Shown piece after piece: positions 8,823 through 17,990 of a stretch of DNA of 64,000 bases. Origin of the DNA: Hymenobacter sp. PAMC 26628 (GTDB taxonomy: Bacteria; Bacteroidota; Bacteroidia; Cytophagales; Hymenobacteraceae). The stretch covers positions 372,001 to 436,000 of the forward strand of contig NZ_CP014304.1 in the NCBI RefSeq assembly GCF_001562275.1, written 5' to 3'. Position numbers and translations under genes: made by a program. Position 1 is the first letter of the stretch. Each line of letters opens with the position of its first letter. The notes below the pieces were generated by a model. It was not told where the DNA came from and made no database searches. It saw only the letters and a list, made by a program, of their open reading frames with translations.

Positions 8823-9506
8823 CTACAGCACCGGCTTCAGCAGGTTGGGGAACAGCTTTTGCACGTGCTCCACCTTGTGGGCCGACACGTGCTCGATGTA
8901 GGGGTTGTCGGGGTGCAGGCGGTAGTAGCCCTGGTGGTAGCCCTCGGCGGGCCAAAACTGTTGGAGCGGCACCACCTGGGTCACGATTTTGCCGTCGTAC
9001 TCCTTCGAGGCGTTCACCTTAGCAATGGTCGTTTCCAGCGTTTTCTTCTCGGCCGGGGTGCGGTAGAACACGGCCGAGCGGTACTCGGGGCCCGTGTCGG
9101 GGCCCTGGCGGTTGAGCTGGGTGGGGTCGTGCGAGGCCGTGAAGAAGATATCGGCCAGCTGCTGGTAGCTGATTTCTTTCGGGTCGTAGTAGATGTCAAC
9201 GGCTTCGGTATGGCCGGTTTCCTGGCCCGCCACCTGCTCGTAGGTGGGGTGGGCCACGGTGCCGCCGGTGTAGCCGCTCACCACCTGCTTCACGCCTTTG
9301 AGCTGCTCAAACGCTTCTTCCTGGGCCCAAAAGCAGCCCCCGGCGAAGGTGGCCTGCGCCAGGCTGGCGGCGTTGGCCGGGGCGAAGCCGGCGGTGGAGC
9401 GCGTGGGGGTGCCGGGCTTGGCTTGCGCCTGGGCCTGCGGCGAGCCGCAGGCGGTGGCCCCGGCCAGCAAGGCCAGGCCGGCGGCTAGTTGCAATAGGTT
9501 TTTCAT
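8823..9506 (-). CDS. msrA: Peptide-methionine (S)-S-oxide reductase MsrA, exported lipoprotein form
   Basis: 227 residues. The catalytic motif GGCFW with Cys at 58 is intact, followed by VVSGYTGG, GHTEAVDIYYDP and the C-terminal EGYHQGYYRLHP segment, all standard in MsrA. A lipoprotein-like leader (LLAGATAC, Cys at about 20) precedes the enzyme, so this copy probably acts in the envelope. It reduces methionine-S-sulfoxide in proteins using a thioredoxin-like donor. It is monocistronic, with a strong terminator right behind it. Confidence 0.95.
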   Translation of the reverse strand: MKNLLQLAAGLALLAGATACGSPQAQAQAKPGTPTRSTAGFAPANAASLAQATFAGGCFWAQEEAFEQLKGVKQVVSGYTGGTVAHPTYEQVAGQETGHTEAVDIYYDPKEISYQQLADIFFTASHDPTQLNRQGPDTGPEYRSAVFYRTPAEKKTLETTIAKVNASKEYDGKIVTQVVPLQQFWPAEGYHQGYYRLHPDNPYIEHVSAHKVEHVQKLFPNLLKPVL

Positions 9507-9794
9507 GGGAATGCGGGGGTGAAAGCTGAAGTACGAAGCGGCGCGGCCCGCCGGATGGGGGCGGGGTTTGGTTGGCTAGACGGCCCCGCGCGGCGAACCT
9601 TACACGGCCCGCCGCGCGGATACTTCCCTTAACAAAAAACCCACCGAATAGGCTCCCGAAGCGCGGTAATTTGCAGTGGGTTAGCGCCGGGTATTGGCCG
9701 GTTTCATAAACTGTGCAGCTACCATGCGTATATAGCGTTGCCTTTCGGCTGGGGCCCCGGCCTGGCATCCTTTCCTTCCGCTTTTTCCCCCGCC

Positions 9795-12326
9795 ATGCCC
9801 ACGCCCTACCCGGTGCCGCGTCGCTTTCGATTTTATGCCCTCGCCGGCCTGGGCCTACTGGGGCTGGGCACCGTGGCCCTGCGCCCCGCCGGCACCGCGC
9901 CCGACGAAGTGGTGCGCCGCCTGGTGCAGGGCGTGCAGCTATTTTATGCCGAAGTCCGGCCCGAAAAAGCCTACCTGCACCTCGACCAAGACGCCTACGC
10001 GGCGGGCGAAACCGTGTGGTTCGGGGCCTACGTGGTCGACGGCCAGCAGCACCGGTCCGATTCGCTGAGCCAGGTGCTGCACGTCGAGTTGGTGTCGGAC
10101 CGCCGCCAGGTGGTGCTGCGGCAGGCCCTGCACCTGGCCGGCGGCCGGGCCCCCGGCGCGCTGGCCCTGCCCGACACGCTGGCCCCTGGCACCTACCAGC
10201 TGCGCGCCTACACCGGCTGGATGCGCAACGCCGGCCCCGATTACTTTTACAGCCGCCGCCTGCAAGTGTGGCCCGCCCCCGGCAGCGGCGAGGCGGGCCC
10301 CAGCGCCCGGGCCGTAGCGCGCGCCACCGCCGCGGCCGCCCGCACGGAGGCCCGCCGCCTAGGGGCCCCGCCCGACGTGCAGTTCTTCCCCGAAGGCGGT
10401 AACTTGGTGGCGGGCCTGGAAAGCGTGGTGGCCTTTAAGGCGGTGGACTACTCCGGCCGGGGCCTCGACGTGGAGGGCCAGGTGCTGGACGCGCAAAACC
10501 AGCCCGTGGCCACGTTCCGCAGCGCGCACCGGGGCATGGGCACGTTCCGACTCACGCCGCAGCCCGGCCAGCGCTACCACGCCGTGGTGACGGGCCCCCG
10601 GGCCGAGGCGCTCGTGCTGCCGCTGCCCGTGGCCCAGGCCAGCGGCTACGCCCTGCGCGTAACACCCGAGCCCGGGGCGTTCCGCGTGAGCATCCGCCAG
10701 CGCGGGGCCGCGGGGGGCCGGGTGCTGCTGCTGGCCCAGGAGCGCGGCGCAGTGGGCTACGTGGGCCAGGGCGAAATAAGTGGCAACGACGAGTTCATGG
10801 TGCGCATTCCGCAGGCCAAGTTTGCGGCCGGCATCGTGCACTTCACGGTGTTCGACGGGGCCGGCGCGCCCCAGGCCGAGCGCCTGGCCTTTGCCCCCGG
10901 CGCGGCCCCGCTGCGCGTGGCCCTGGCCCCCGACCGCGCCGACTACGGGCCCCGCGAGCCGGTGCGCCTGCGCGTGGCCGTGACCGACGCGGCCGGCCAG
11001 CCGGTGGCGGCCCAGCTGTCGCTGGCCGTGACGGACGCCGCCGGGGCCGCCGCCGACGCCGAAACCATCGCCTCGAACCTGCTGCTGACGTCCGACTTGG
11101 CCGGCTACGTCGAAAGCCCCGGCTACTACTTCGAAAACCCCACCGAAACCTCGGCCCGCGCCCTCGATGACCTGCTGCTGACCCAGGGCTGGCGGCGCTT
11201 TGCCTGGAAAGACGTGCTGGCCGGCCAACGGCCCCTGCGCGAGTTCGGCGTGGAACAGTCGCTGGGCCTGCTGGGCCGGGTGGTGACGCCCAACGGCAAG
11301 CCCGTGCCCAGCGGCCGGCTCATCCTGCTGCGCAACTCGCCCAGCCGCCTCGTGCTGCCGGCTACCACCGACGACCAGGGCCGCTTCCTGTTCAACGGCC
11401 TGGGCGGGTGCGACACGAGCCGCTTCACGCTGCAGGCCCGCACCGCCCGGGGCGGCCGCAACCTCGAGTTGCGCCTCGACGCGGGCCCGCCCGTGCCCGC
11501 GGGGGCCCTGCCGCCGCTGCCCGTCCTGCCCACGCCCGCCGAAGCCGCCGCCCGGCAATCCAGCCAGGCCCAGGTGGCCGCCGCCCGCCGCTTCCGCCTC
11601 GACACCGCCAAAACCATCGTGCTGAGCAACGTGAGCGTAAAAGCCAAAAAAATACTGCCTATCGACGGCCGCCGCCTATATAACCAAGGCAGCGCCACGG
11701 TACTGCGCATGAGTGACCCCTCGCTGGCGGGGTCCGCGTACCTGACGGTGTTTCAGATGCTCCAGGGCCGGGTGGCGGGCGTGAACGTGAGCGGCTCCGA
11801 GCCCAACATGGTCATCCAGGTGCGGGGCCCGTCGACCATTACGGGCGATAACCGGCCGCTGTTTCTGCTCGACGGGGTACCGGTGGAGCAGGACGCGCTG
11901 TCGTTCTTCCCGGCCCGCGACGTCGAAACCATCGAGGTGCTAAAGGGACCCAGCGCAGCTATTTACGGCACCCGCTCGGCCAACGGCGTCATCGCCGTTT
12001 ACACGCGGCGGGGCGGCGACGATACCCAGTTTGCGAGCGTGGTATCCCCGGGCATTATGTCCGTGAATGCGCCCGGCTACGCCTGCGCCCGGCAGTTTTA
12101 CCAGCCCCGCTACGACCGGCCCCGGCCCGCCGTCGAGCGCCCCGACCCGCGCCGCCGCACCCTGTACTGGAACCCCGACGTGCGCACCAACGCCGCCGGC
12201 GAGGCCGAGCTCACCTTCTACACCGCCGACGCGGCCGGGCGCTTCCAGCTCGTGGCGCAGGGCGTGTCGGCGGCCGGGCAGCCGGCCCTGGGGCGCGGGG
12301 CCCTGCAAGTGGCCCCGGGGCCCTAG
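9795..12326 (+). CDS. MG2-like protein ending in a TonB-receptor plug domain, no barrel
   Basis: 843 residues from the ATG at 9795; an in-frame upstream start at 9738 would put 19 residues before the membrane leader FYALAGLGLLGLG. The N-terminal part has the KAYLHLDQDAYAAGETVWF motif seen in MG2/alpha-2-macroglobulin-like Bacteroidota proteins. A carboxypeptidase-regulatory-like repeat follows in the middle (TPNGKPVPSGRLILL), then a plug domain with VFQMLQGRVAGVNV, LFLLDGVPV and the closing IEVLKGPSAAIYGTRSANGV. A short beta segment follows, but no 22-strand barrel. Such plug-bearing proteins may dock on the TonB or outer-membrane machinery. Function is unknown. Confidence 0.8.
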   Translation: MPTPYPVPRRFRFYALAGLGLLGLGTVALRPAGTAPDEVVRRLVQGVQLFYAEVRPEKAYLHLDQDAYAAGETVWFGAYVVDGQQHRSDSLSQVLHVELVSDRRQVVLRQALHLAGGRAPGALALPDTLAPGTYQLRAYTGWMRNAGPDYFYSRRLQVWPAPGSGEAGPSARAVARATAAAARTEARRLGAPPDVQFFPEGGNLVAGLESVVAFKAVDYSGRGLDVEGQVLDAQNQPVATFRSAHRGMGTFRLTPQPGQRYHAVVTGPRAEALVLPLPVAQASGYALRVTPEPGAFRVSIRQRGAAGGRVLLLAQERGAVGYVGQGEISGNDEFMVRIPQAKFAAGIVHFTVFDGAGAPQAERLAFAPGAAPLRVALAPDRADYGPREPVRLRVAVTDAAGQPVAAQLSLAVTDAAGAAADAETIASNLLLTSDLAGYVESPGYYFENPTETSARALDDLLLTQGWRRFAWKDVLAGQRPLREFGVEQSLGLLGRVVTPNGKPVPSGRLILLRNSPSRLVLPATTDDQGRFLFNGLGGCDTSRFTLQARTARGGRNLELRLDAGPPVPAGALPPLPVLPTPAEAAARQSSQAQVAAARRFRLDTAKTIVLSNVSVKAKKILPIDGRRLYNQGSATVLRMSDPSLAGSAYLTVFQMLQGRVAGVNVSGSEPNMVIQVRGPSTITGDNRPLFLLDGVPVEQDALSFFPARDVETIEVLKGPSAAIYGTRSANGVIAVYTRRGGDDTQFASVVSPGIMSVNAPGYACARQFYQPRYDRPRPAVERPDPRRRTLYWNPDVRTNAAGEAELTFYTADAAGRFQLVAQGVSAAGQPALGRGALQVAPGP

Positions 12327-12367
12327 GGCCCCGGGCGCGGCCGGCCCACGGCGGAGCCTATTCGGCG

Positions 12368-12375
12368 TAGCTTTG
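12368..12375 (+). promoter_or_regulatory. -7 promoter box of the desaturase gene
   Basis: TAGCTTTG matches the Bacteroidota -7 consensus TAnnTTTG and lies 55 bases before the desaturase ATG. I found no clear -33 TTG at the usual spacing. Confidence 0.4.
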
Positions 12376-12429
12376 AAGTTCAGCTTTGCGCCGCTACTTC
12401 CGGCCGCGCTTCCCCTGCCTCTTCTCCGC

Positions 12430-13434
12430 ATGGCTACCGCCCCCACCGCTTTTACCGTGGCCACCGCCACCGAACCGCACCGCGTGCGCACCCGCCAGAT
12501 TGTGCGGGCGCACCCCGAGGTGAAGCAGCTCATGACCCGCAACCCCGCCACCTTTCTCATCGGGGCGGGCTGCGTGGCGGCGCAGGTACTCATTGCGTAT
12601 CTGCTGCGCGACCAGGCCTGGTACTGGACCATTCCGGTGGCGTATCTGGTGGGCGCGTTCTTCTCGCACACGCTGTTCGTAGTCATCCACGAAGCGGCCC
12701 ACAAACTGGTGTTCAAGGGCTTGTGGAAAAACGTGGCCACGGGCATCCTGGCCAACTTCCCCTCGATTTTCCCCACGGCCATCAGCTTCAAAAACTTCCA
12801 CATCAAGCACCACGTGTTCCAGGGCGTGCACGAATTGGACGCCGACCTGCCCGATTGGTACGAGGCCAAGCTGATCAAAAACTACAGCATCGGCAAGGCC
12901 ATCTGGCTGTTTTTCTTCCCGGTGTTTCAGCTCATTCGCACCATTCGCTGCCGCGAAATTGCCACCGTCGACCGCTACGTTTTTGCCAACATTGCGGCCC
13001 AAATTGCCTTCGACGTGGCCGTGGTGTATTTCTTCGGCTGGACGGCCCTGCTGTACCTGTTCCTGAGCTTCTGGTTTTCGGTGGGCCTGCACCCGCTCGG
13101 GGCCCGTTGGATTCAGGAGCACTACCTCACCCTAAGCGACACCCAGGAAACCTACTCCTACTACGGCCGCCTGAACGGCGTGAACCTGAACGTGGGCTTC
13201 CACAACGAGCACCACGACATGCCCAGCATTCCGTGGAACAACCTGCCCAAGCTCAAGCAGGTAGCCCCCGAGTTCTACGAGCCGCTGCTGGCCCACACCA
13301 GCTACACCAAGCTCTTCTTTCAGTTCCTGTTCGACCAGGAAATCAGCCTCTACTCGCGCATCATGCGCAAGGAGCGCGGCACCGCCACCCTTAAGGACCA
13401 GAGCGTGCCGGATAAGGAGTTGATATCGGCGTAG
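12430..13434 (+). CDS. Membrane fatty-acid desaturase, sphingolipid delta-4 desaturase (DEGS)-like
   Basis: 334 residues from ATG 12430. Upstream in-frame codons overlap the previous gene and read as its shadow. The three histidine boxes that bind the di-iron centre are HEAAH (87-91), HIKHH (124-128) and HNEHH (259-263), set among hydrophobic helices. The late part, including ETYSYYGRLN, NVGFHNEHHDMPSIPW and SLYSRIMR, closely follows eukaryotic DEGS1 (ETYSYYGPLN, NVGYHNEHHDFPNIP). Bacteroidota make sphingolipids, so desaturation of a ceramide or sphingoid base is a reasonable inference. A plain acyl-lipid desaturase is the alternative. No sphingolipid genes are adjacent. Confidence 0.85.
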   Translation: MATAPTAFTVATATEPHRVRTRQIVRAHPEVKQLMTRNPATFLIGAGCVAAQVLIAYLLRDQAWYWTIPVAYLVGAFFSHTLFVVIHEAAHKLVFKGLWKNVATGILANFPSIFPTAISFKNFHIKHHVFQGVHELDADLPDWYEAKLIKNYSIGKAIWLFFFPVFQLIRTIRCREIATVDRYVFANIAAQIAFDVAVVYFFGWTALLYLFLSFWFSVGLHPLGARWIQEHYLTLSDTQETYSYYGRLNGVNLNVGFHNEHHDMPSIPWNNLPKLKQVAPEFYEPLLAHTSYTKLFFQFLFDQEISLYSRIMRKERGTATLKDQSVPDKELISA

Positions 13435-13458
13435 GCACTGAAACCAAGCCCGTAACGA

Positions 13459-13487
13459 AAGCGGCTGCCTTCTTCGGGCAGCCGCTT
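13459..13487. terminator. Strong hairpin after the desaturase gene
   Basis: An 11-bp perfect stem AAGCGGCTGCC / GGCAGCCGCTT with a 7-base loop lies 24 bases past the stop. No T-run follows on the plus strand, so it may be a terminator of weak form or a 3' stabiliser. Confidence 0.5.
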
Positions 13488-13646
13488 GGGGGCGCGTAAC
13501 GGGCACGCTGCCTTGGTAATTCCGAATACGTTAGCCGAGGAAAGAGTTGCGCCTGGATACGCGGGCTTCGCACTTGCTGGGGCCCGGCGGGCTGCCGTTT
13601 TTCCGAAGCTACCTTCGCATCGTCACCGCCTTTTTCGGCGGCCCGC

Positions 13647-14054
13647 ATGAAAACAGAGATAAAAAACGCTTTTGGTAAAGTCATCTTCACGGCGGAGTAC
13701 GACGCGGCCAACCGGCTCGTGTACAACGAGTGGTTCGGCTACCAAACCCGCGAGGGCATCATCACGGCCGCCAACGCGGGCCTGGAGGTCATCGCCCGGC
13801 ACCGCTGCCCGCTCCTGCTGAACGACAACACCGCTGTGCTGGGCCCCTGGGACCACGCCGTGGACTGGATTGCCCAGGACTGGACGCCCCGCGCCATCGC
13901 CGCCGGCCTCACGCACTTTGCCCACATCGTCAGCCCCGAATCGTTCGCCGCCCTCTCGGCCGAAGCCATGGCTAGCGGCATCGCCAGCAGCTTCCAGATG
14001 CGCATTTTCGGCAACGTGCCCGCCGCCCGGGCCTGGCTGCGCGCGGCCCGGTAG
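13647..14054 (+). CDS. Small SpoIIAA/STAS-like protein
   Basis: 135 residues, no signal peptide. The order of an initial beta strand pair (VIFTAEYDAANRLVYNEW), a helix after GIITAANAGLEVIARH, the strand CPLLLNDNTAVLG and a closing IFGNVPAARAWLRAA helix is like the SpoIIAA-like/STAS fold proteins frequent in Hymenobacteraceae. I cannot assign a partner or process. The start ATG follows a possible -7 box CTACCTTCG. It is a single gene between a plus-strand desaturase and minus-strand lipoproteins. Confidence 0.65.
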   Translation: MKTEIKNAFGKVIFTAEYDAANRLVYNEWFGYQTREGIITAANAGLEVIARHRCPLLLNDNTAVLGPWDHAVDWIAQDWTPRAIAAGLTHFAHIVSPESFAALSAEAMASGIASSFQMRIFGNVPAARAWLRAAR

Positions 14055-14064
14055 CAACCGCGGA

Positions 14065-14472
14065 TTAGCGCGTGGACGGGTCGCAGGGCGTGGCCGAAAA
14101 GCTGGTGAGCACCACATGGGGCACGGGCAGCGGAATGCCCATGTGGTTGCAGGGCCCAAAGTTGCTGAACCCCTGCGTGTCGCCGGTGCAGGTAAAATAA
14201 ATGCGTTGCCCCGGGACATTAAACTGTGCCAACGTATTGCTGTTGAGGGCCCCTATGACGTTTTGGTTGGTGGCTTTCGTGGAATCGTGCAGCGCAAATC
14301 CGTAGCCCACGGGCTTGCCAATCGGGAACTGCGCGTCCACGTTGATGATGACGCCGTCGTAGCAGCTAGTACTCAGCACGGTGCCCGCGTAGCATTGCGG
14401 CGTCGTGTCGGCGGCGTGCTTGCAGCCGGCCAAAGCGCAAAAAGCAAAAGCGAGTAGTAAGCGTGGGTGCAC
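14065..14472 (-). CDS. Putative lipoprotein, paralog of the upstream gene
   Basis: 135 residues from a GTG start at 14472, chosen because it gives a clean lipoprotein signal (HPRLLLAFAFCALAGCKH, lipobox Cys 17). The in-frame extension to 14655 overlaps the neighbour and has no leader. Shared features with the next gene are CYAGTVLSTSCYDGVIINVD, QFPIGKPVG, QRIYFTCTGD and a C-terminal VLTSFSATPC, with several conserved cysteines that could form disulfides. It seems to belong to a small Bacteroidota lipoprotein family without known function. The pair lies in tandem with 35 bases between. Confidence 0.65.
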   Translation of the reverse strand: MHPRLLLAFAFCALAGCKHAADTTPQCYAGTVLSTSCYDGVIINVDAQFPIGKPVGYGFALHDSTKATNQNVIGALNSNTLAQFNVPGQRIYFTCTGDTQGFSNFGPCNHMGIPLPVPHVVLTSFSATPCDPSTR

Positions 14473-14507
14473 AGTTGGGAGGATTAAAACGCAGAAAAGG
14501 GAGCGGG

Positions 14508-14909
14508 CTAGGGCAGGGCGCAGGGTGTGGTGGACACGTTGCCAAGCACCAGGCGCGGAGCTGGATTGCGAGAAGGCCCAAGGAACGGGCAAGCGTTGTC
14601 GGGAGCCTGCCGCTTGGGGTCGTTTTCGTAGGTGAAATAAATGCGCTGGGCGCATTTGTTCGAGGAACGCAGTAAGTTGACCGCCGCGATAACATTGTCG
14701 CTGCCAAGGCTATCGGCGTAGGAAGAAGCAGGGGGATAGAGCGATTTGCCGATGGGGTGTTGGCTGTCGACCTGAATTAAGAGGCCAGCCGTGCAGTCAT
14801 AGTTTAGAACGACGCCCGAATAGCACAGCGGCGCCGTACCGGCGTCGTGCTTACAGCCGGCCAGGGCGTACAAAAGCAGGGCGGGCAGCAGGAAAAAACG
14901 GGCGCGCAC
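14508..14909 (-). CDS. Putative lipoprotein, tandem paralog
   Basis: 133 residues with leader RARFFLLPALLLYALAGCKH. It aligns along its length with the following gene: CYSGVVLNYDCTAGLLIQVD, QHPIGKSLYP, QRIYFTYEND and VLGNVSTTPC. About a third of positions agree by eye. Both mature proteins are near 115 residues and Cys-containing. A local duplication followed by divergence is the simple explanation. Confidence 0.7.
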   Translation of the reverse strand: MRARFFLLPALLLYALAGCKHDAGTAPLCYSGVVLNYDCTAGLLIQVDSQHPIGKSLYPPASSYADSLGSDNVIAAVNLLRSSNKCAQRIYFTYENDPKRQAPDNACPFLGPSRNPAPRLVLGNVSTTPCALP

Positions 14910-15068
14910 GCGTGGAGAAGGTCGGTAAGTCGAGTATAAACAAGAGCCACCAACTCCGCCAAGGGTTGCACGGCCCCCGCCTGCTGCCGCCGCAACTCAC
15001 CGAAACTAAGTAGCTTGCCGGGCGGGGCCGTGGCGCGGGGCCAACGGTTTGCCCGCCTCTGCCAGATA

Positions 15069-17987
15069 ATGCGTCGTTTGTTGCTGGGGGCCCTGGGGGG
15101 CCTGTTTCTTGCCGGGGCTGCGGGGGCCCAAAGCCTGCCCGTTATTAGCCAAAACCCGCCCGACTTGCGCTGGCGCGAGGTGCGCACGCCGCACTTCCGG
15201 GTGCTGTACCCGGTGGGGCTGGACTCGGCGGCGCAGCGCACGGCCGGGCGGCTGGAGGCCGTGCACGGGCCCGACGGCGCCACGCTGGGCGTGCAGGCCC
15301 GGCCCATCGCCGTGGTGCTGCAAAACCAAACGACCGTGAGCAACGGCTTCGTGACGTTTTTGCCGCGGCACGCCGAGTTTTTCACTACCCCGCAGCAGGG
15401 CCAGGGCCTGGGCACCGTGGACTGGCTCGACGGGCTGGTGGTGCACGAGTTCCGGCACGTGAACCAGTTTGACAAGGCGCGGCAGGGCGTGGGGCGGGCG
15501 TTGGTGCCGCTGCTCGGCGACGGGGCCCTGGGCGTAGCGGCGGTGGGCGTGCCGCAGTGGTTTTTCGAGGGCGACGCCGTGGGCGCCGAAACCGCCCTCA
15601 CGCGCAGCGGCCGCGGGCGCATCCCGTACTTCGGCCTGGGCCTGCGCGCCAACTTGCTAAGCGGCCGGCGGTACAATTACCAGAAAGCGGTGAACGGCTC
15701 GCTGCGCGACAACGTGCCCGACTGGTATGTGCTGGGTTATTTCATGACCTCGTACCTGAAAGCGCACCGGGGCCCCGCCGCCTGGGCCCGCGTGCTGGAC
15801 GCCTACTACCGCTTCCCGTTCTACCCGTTCTCGTTCTCGAACAGCATCCGCCGCACCGCCGGCCTGCGGGTGGAAGCCCTCTACGCCCGCACCATGGCCG
15901 AGCTCGACTCGACTTGGCGCACCGAGCAAGCCGCCCGGCCCGCGCCCACGCCGGTGCGCGAGCTGGCCGGGCAGGCCGGCACGCGCATCTTCACGCAGTA
16001 CCAATACCCGCAGTACGTGAACGACAGCACGGTGCTGGCCCTGAAAAGCGGCTTGAATAATATCCCGCAGCTGGTGCAGCTGGGCCGCCACGGGCGCGAG
16101 CAGAAAGTGTTCACCCCGGGCCTGATTAACATTCCGGAGCAGCTCTCGGTGGGCGGCGGGGCGGCGGTGTGGCCCGAGTTCCGGCAGCAGCCGCGCTGGG
16201 GGCAGCGGGTGTATTCGGAGCTGAAAATCCTGGACTTGAAAACCGGCCGGTTGCGCGCCGTGGGCCGGGGCGGGCGCTTCGCCGCCGCCGCCCTCTCGCC
16301 CGACGGCACCCGCCTGGTGGCCGTGCGCACCAGCGAGGCCTACCGCCACGCGCTGGTGGTGCTCGACGCCCGCTCGGGGGCCCTGCTGCAAACCCTGCCC
16401 AACCCCGGCAACGCTCTCTACCAGCAGCCGCGCTGGTTGCCCGATGGCCGCCGCGTGGTGGCCGTCACGCTCCGCGCCGCCGGTAAAACGCTGGAAATCA
16501 TCGACCCTGCTACCGGCGCGGCCCAGCCCCTGCTGCCCACGGCCAACGTGAACCTGACCAACCCCCAGCCCTGGGGCGACTATGTGCTGTACAATTCGCC
16601 GCAAACGGGGGTGGACAATATTTACGCCGTCAGCCTGAAAAACGGCTTGACTTATCAAGTGACGAACCGGCCCTTTGGGGCGTACCACGCGGCCGTGTCG
16701 CCCGGCGGCCGCACCCTGGCTTTCCACGATTACCGCGCTACTGGGGCGCGGGTGGTGGAAATGCCCCTCGACCCCACCACTTGGACTGCCCTGGGGGCCC
16801 CCGCCACCGCTGACGTGCCGGGGCCCTACGCCGCCGCCCTGGCCGCCGGCGAGCCCGCGGGGCCCCGCATCGCTACGCTGCTGGCCTCACCCGATTCGGC
16901 GGGCCCGCGCTACGGGGTGCGACGCTACCGGCCGCTGGCCCACGCCTTCCGGGTGTTCAGCTACGGCGCGGTGCAGAGCCCGGCCGGCAACGCGGTGAGC
17001 GTGGGCGTACGCTCGCAGGATTTTCTGAGCACCACCCAGGCCTTCGCTGGCCTGAGCTACGACCAGACGGAGCGCACCGTGGCCGCCACCGGGGCCCTGA
17101 GCTACCAGGGCCGCTTCCCGGTGCTGGACGTGGAGGCGAGCTACGGCGGCCGCAACTCGACGCGCTACTTCGACCGGGCCGCGCCGCTCGACAGCCTGCG
17201 CCCGGCCCGCTGGCAGTACGCCCGGGTGCTGGCCGGCGTGCGCGTGCCGCTGGTGCTCACCCGCTCGAAGTACTTGCAGGCCCTCACGCTGGGAGCCTAT
17301 TACCTGCACGAGCGGGTGTACAACTACCCCGCCACCTTGCGCAACCGCGACGAAACGGGCCCCACCACGCCGCTGCACGCCCTGCAAACCAGCCTGGCCT
17401 ACGCGAGCCAGCTCAAGCAGAGCGCCCGCGACGTGGCGCCCCGCGGCGGGGCCACGCTGCTGGCCACCTACCGCACCACGCCCTTCGGCACGGCCTTGCA
17501 AGCCAGCCAAATAGGGGCCCAGGCGGCGGTGTACCTGCCCGGCCTGGCCGCCCACCACGCCCTGCGCCTGCGCGCTGGCTACCAGTACCAGCAGCAAAGC
17601 CAGTACAATTTCACGGCCGCCATTTCGTACCCACGGGCCGAAACCAGCTACATCAGCTTCGACCGCCTCGCTGCCGCCAGCGCCGATTACAACTTGCCGC
17701 TGGCCTTTGTGCACTGGTCGGTGGGCCGCGTGCTTTACGTGCAGCGCCTGCGGGCCGACGTATTCGCCGACGTGGCCCGCGGCAGCAGCTTAATAACGGT
17801 GCCCGTGAGCGGCGTGCCTGTGCGCACCCGCGCCTACCAGGACTTCCGCAACGGTGGCGCCGACCTACTGGCCCTGTTCAACGTCTTCCACCTGCGCACG
17901 CCCGTCGAGGCCGGTGTGCGTATCGCCTACAGCAGCTATTTGCAGCGGGTAGTGGTGCAAACGCTGGCCTTCAACGTGCGGCTATAA
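15069..17987 (+). CDS. Gluzincin-like metallopeptidase with beta-propeller and outer-membrane barrel
   Basis: 972 residues from the ATG at 15069, which opens directly into a signal peptide (LLLGALGGLFLAGAAGAQ). The N-terminal domain holds the zinc motif HEFRH in VVHEFRHVNQFDK and a downstream PQWFFEGDAVGAET, where Glu is the likely third ligand, as in gluzincins. The middle has TolB/WD40-like propeller repeats (ALSPDGTRLVAVR, YQQPRWLPDGRRVV, AAVSPGGRTLAFHD). The last ~300 residues are rich in alternating aromatic strands and look like an outer-membrane barrel. It may be a surface peptidase anchored by its own barrel. No partner genes are adjacent. Confidence 0.75.
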   Translation: MRRLLLGALGGLFLAGAAGAQSLPVISQNPPDLRWREVRTPHFRVLYPVGLDSAAQRTAGRLEAVHGPDGATLGVQARPIAVVLQNQTTVSNGFVTFLPRHAEFFTTPQQGQGLGTVDWLDGLVVHEFRHVNQFDKARQGVGRALVPLLGDGALGVAAVGVPQWFFEGDAVGAETALTRSGRGRIPYFGLGLRANLLSGRRYNYQKAVNGSLRDNVPDWYVLGYFMTSYLKAHRGPAAWARVLDAYYRFPFYPFSFSNSIRRTAGLRVEALYARTMAELDSTWRTEQAARPAPTPVRELAGQAGTRIFTQYQYPQYVNDSTVLALKSGLNNIPQLVQLGRHGREQKVFTPGLINIPEQLSVGGGAAVWPEFRQQPRWGQRVYSELKILDLKTGRLRAVGRGGRFAAAALSPDGTRLVAVRTSEAYRHALVVLDARSGALLQTLPNPGNALYQQPRWLPDGRRVVAVTLRAAGKTLEIIDPATGAAQPLLPTANVNLTNPQPWGDYVLYNSPQTGVDNIYAVSLKNGLTYQVTNRPFGAYHAAVSPGGRTLAFHDYRATGARVVEMPLDPTTWTALGAPATADVPGPYAAALAAGEPAGPRIATLLASPDSAGPRYGVRRYRPLAHAFRVFSYGAVQSPAGNAVSVGVRSQDFLSTTQAFAGLSYDQTERTVAATGALSYQGRFPVLDVEASYGGRNSTRYFDRAAPLDSLRPARWQYARVLAGVRVPLVLTRSKYLQALTLGAYYLHERVYNYPATLRNRDETGPTTPLHALQTSLAYASQLKQSARDVAPRGGATLLATYRTTPFGTALQASQIGAQAAVYLPGLAAHHALRLRAGYQYQQQSQYNFTAAISYPRAETSYISFDRLAAASADYNLPLAFVHWSVGRVLYVQRLRADVFADVARGSSLITVPVSGVPVRTRAYQDFRNGGADLLALFNVFHLRTPVEAGVRIAYSSYLQRVVVQTLAFNVRL

Positions 17988-17990
17988 GGC

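Noticed and set aside
8698..8955. N-terminal extension of the PAS histidine kinase
   Set aside because: It overlaps msrA and its terminator and is low-complexity Ala/Pro/Arg. The ATG at 8697 starts the first domain.
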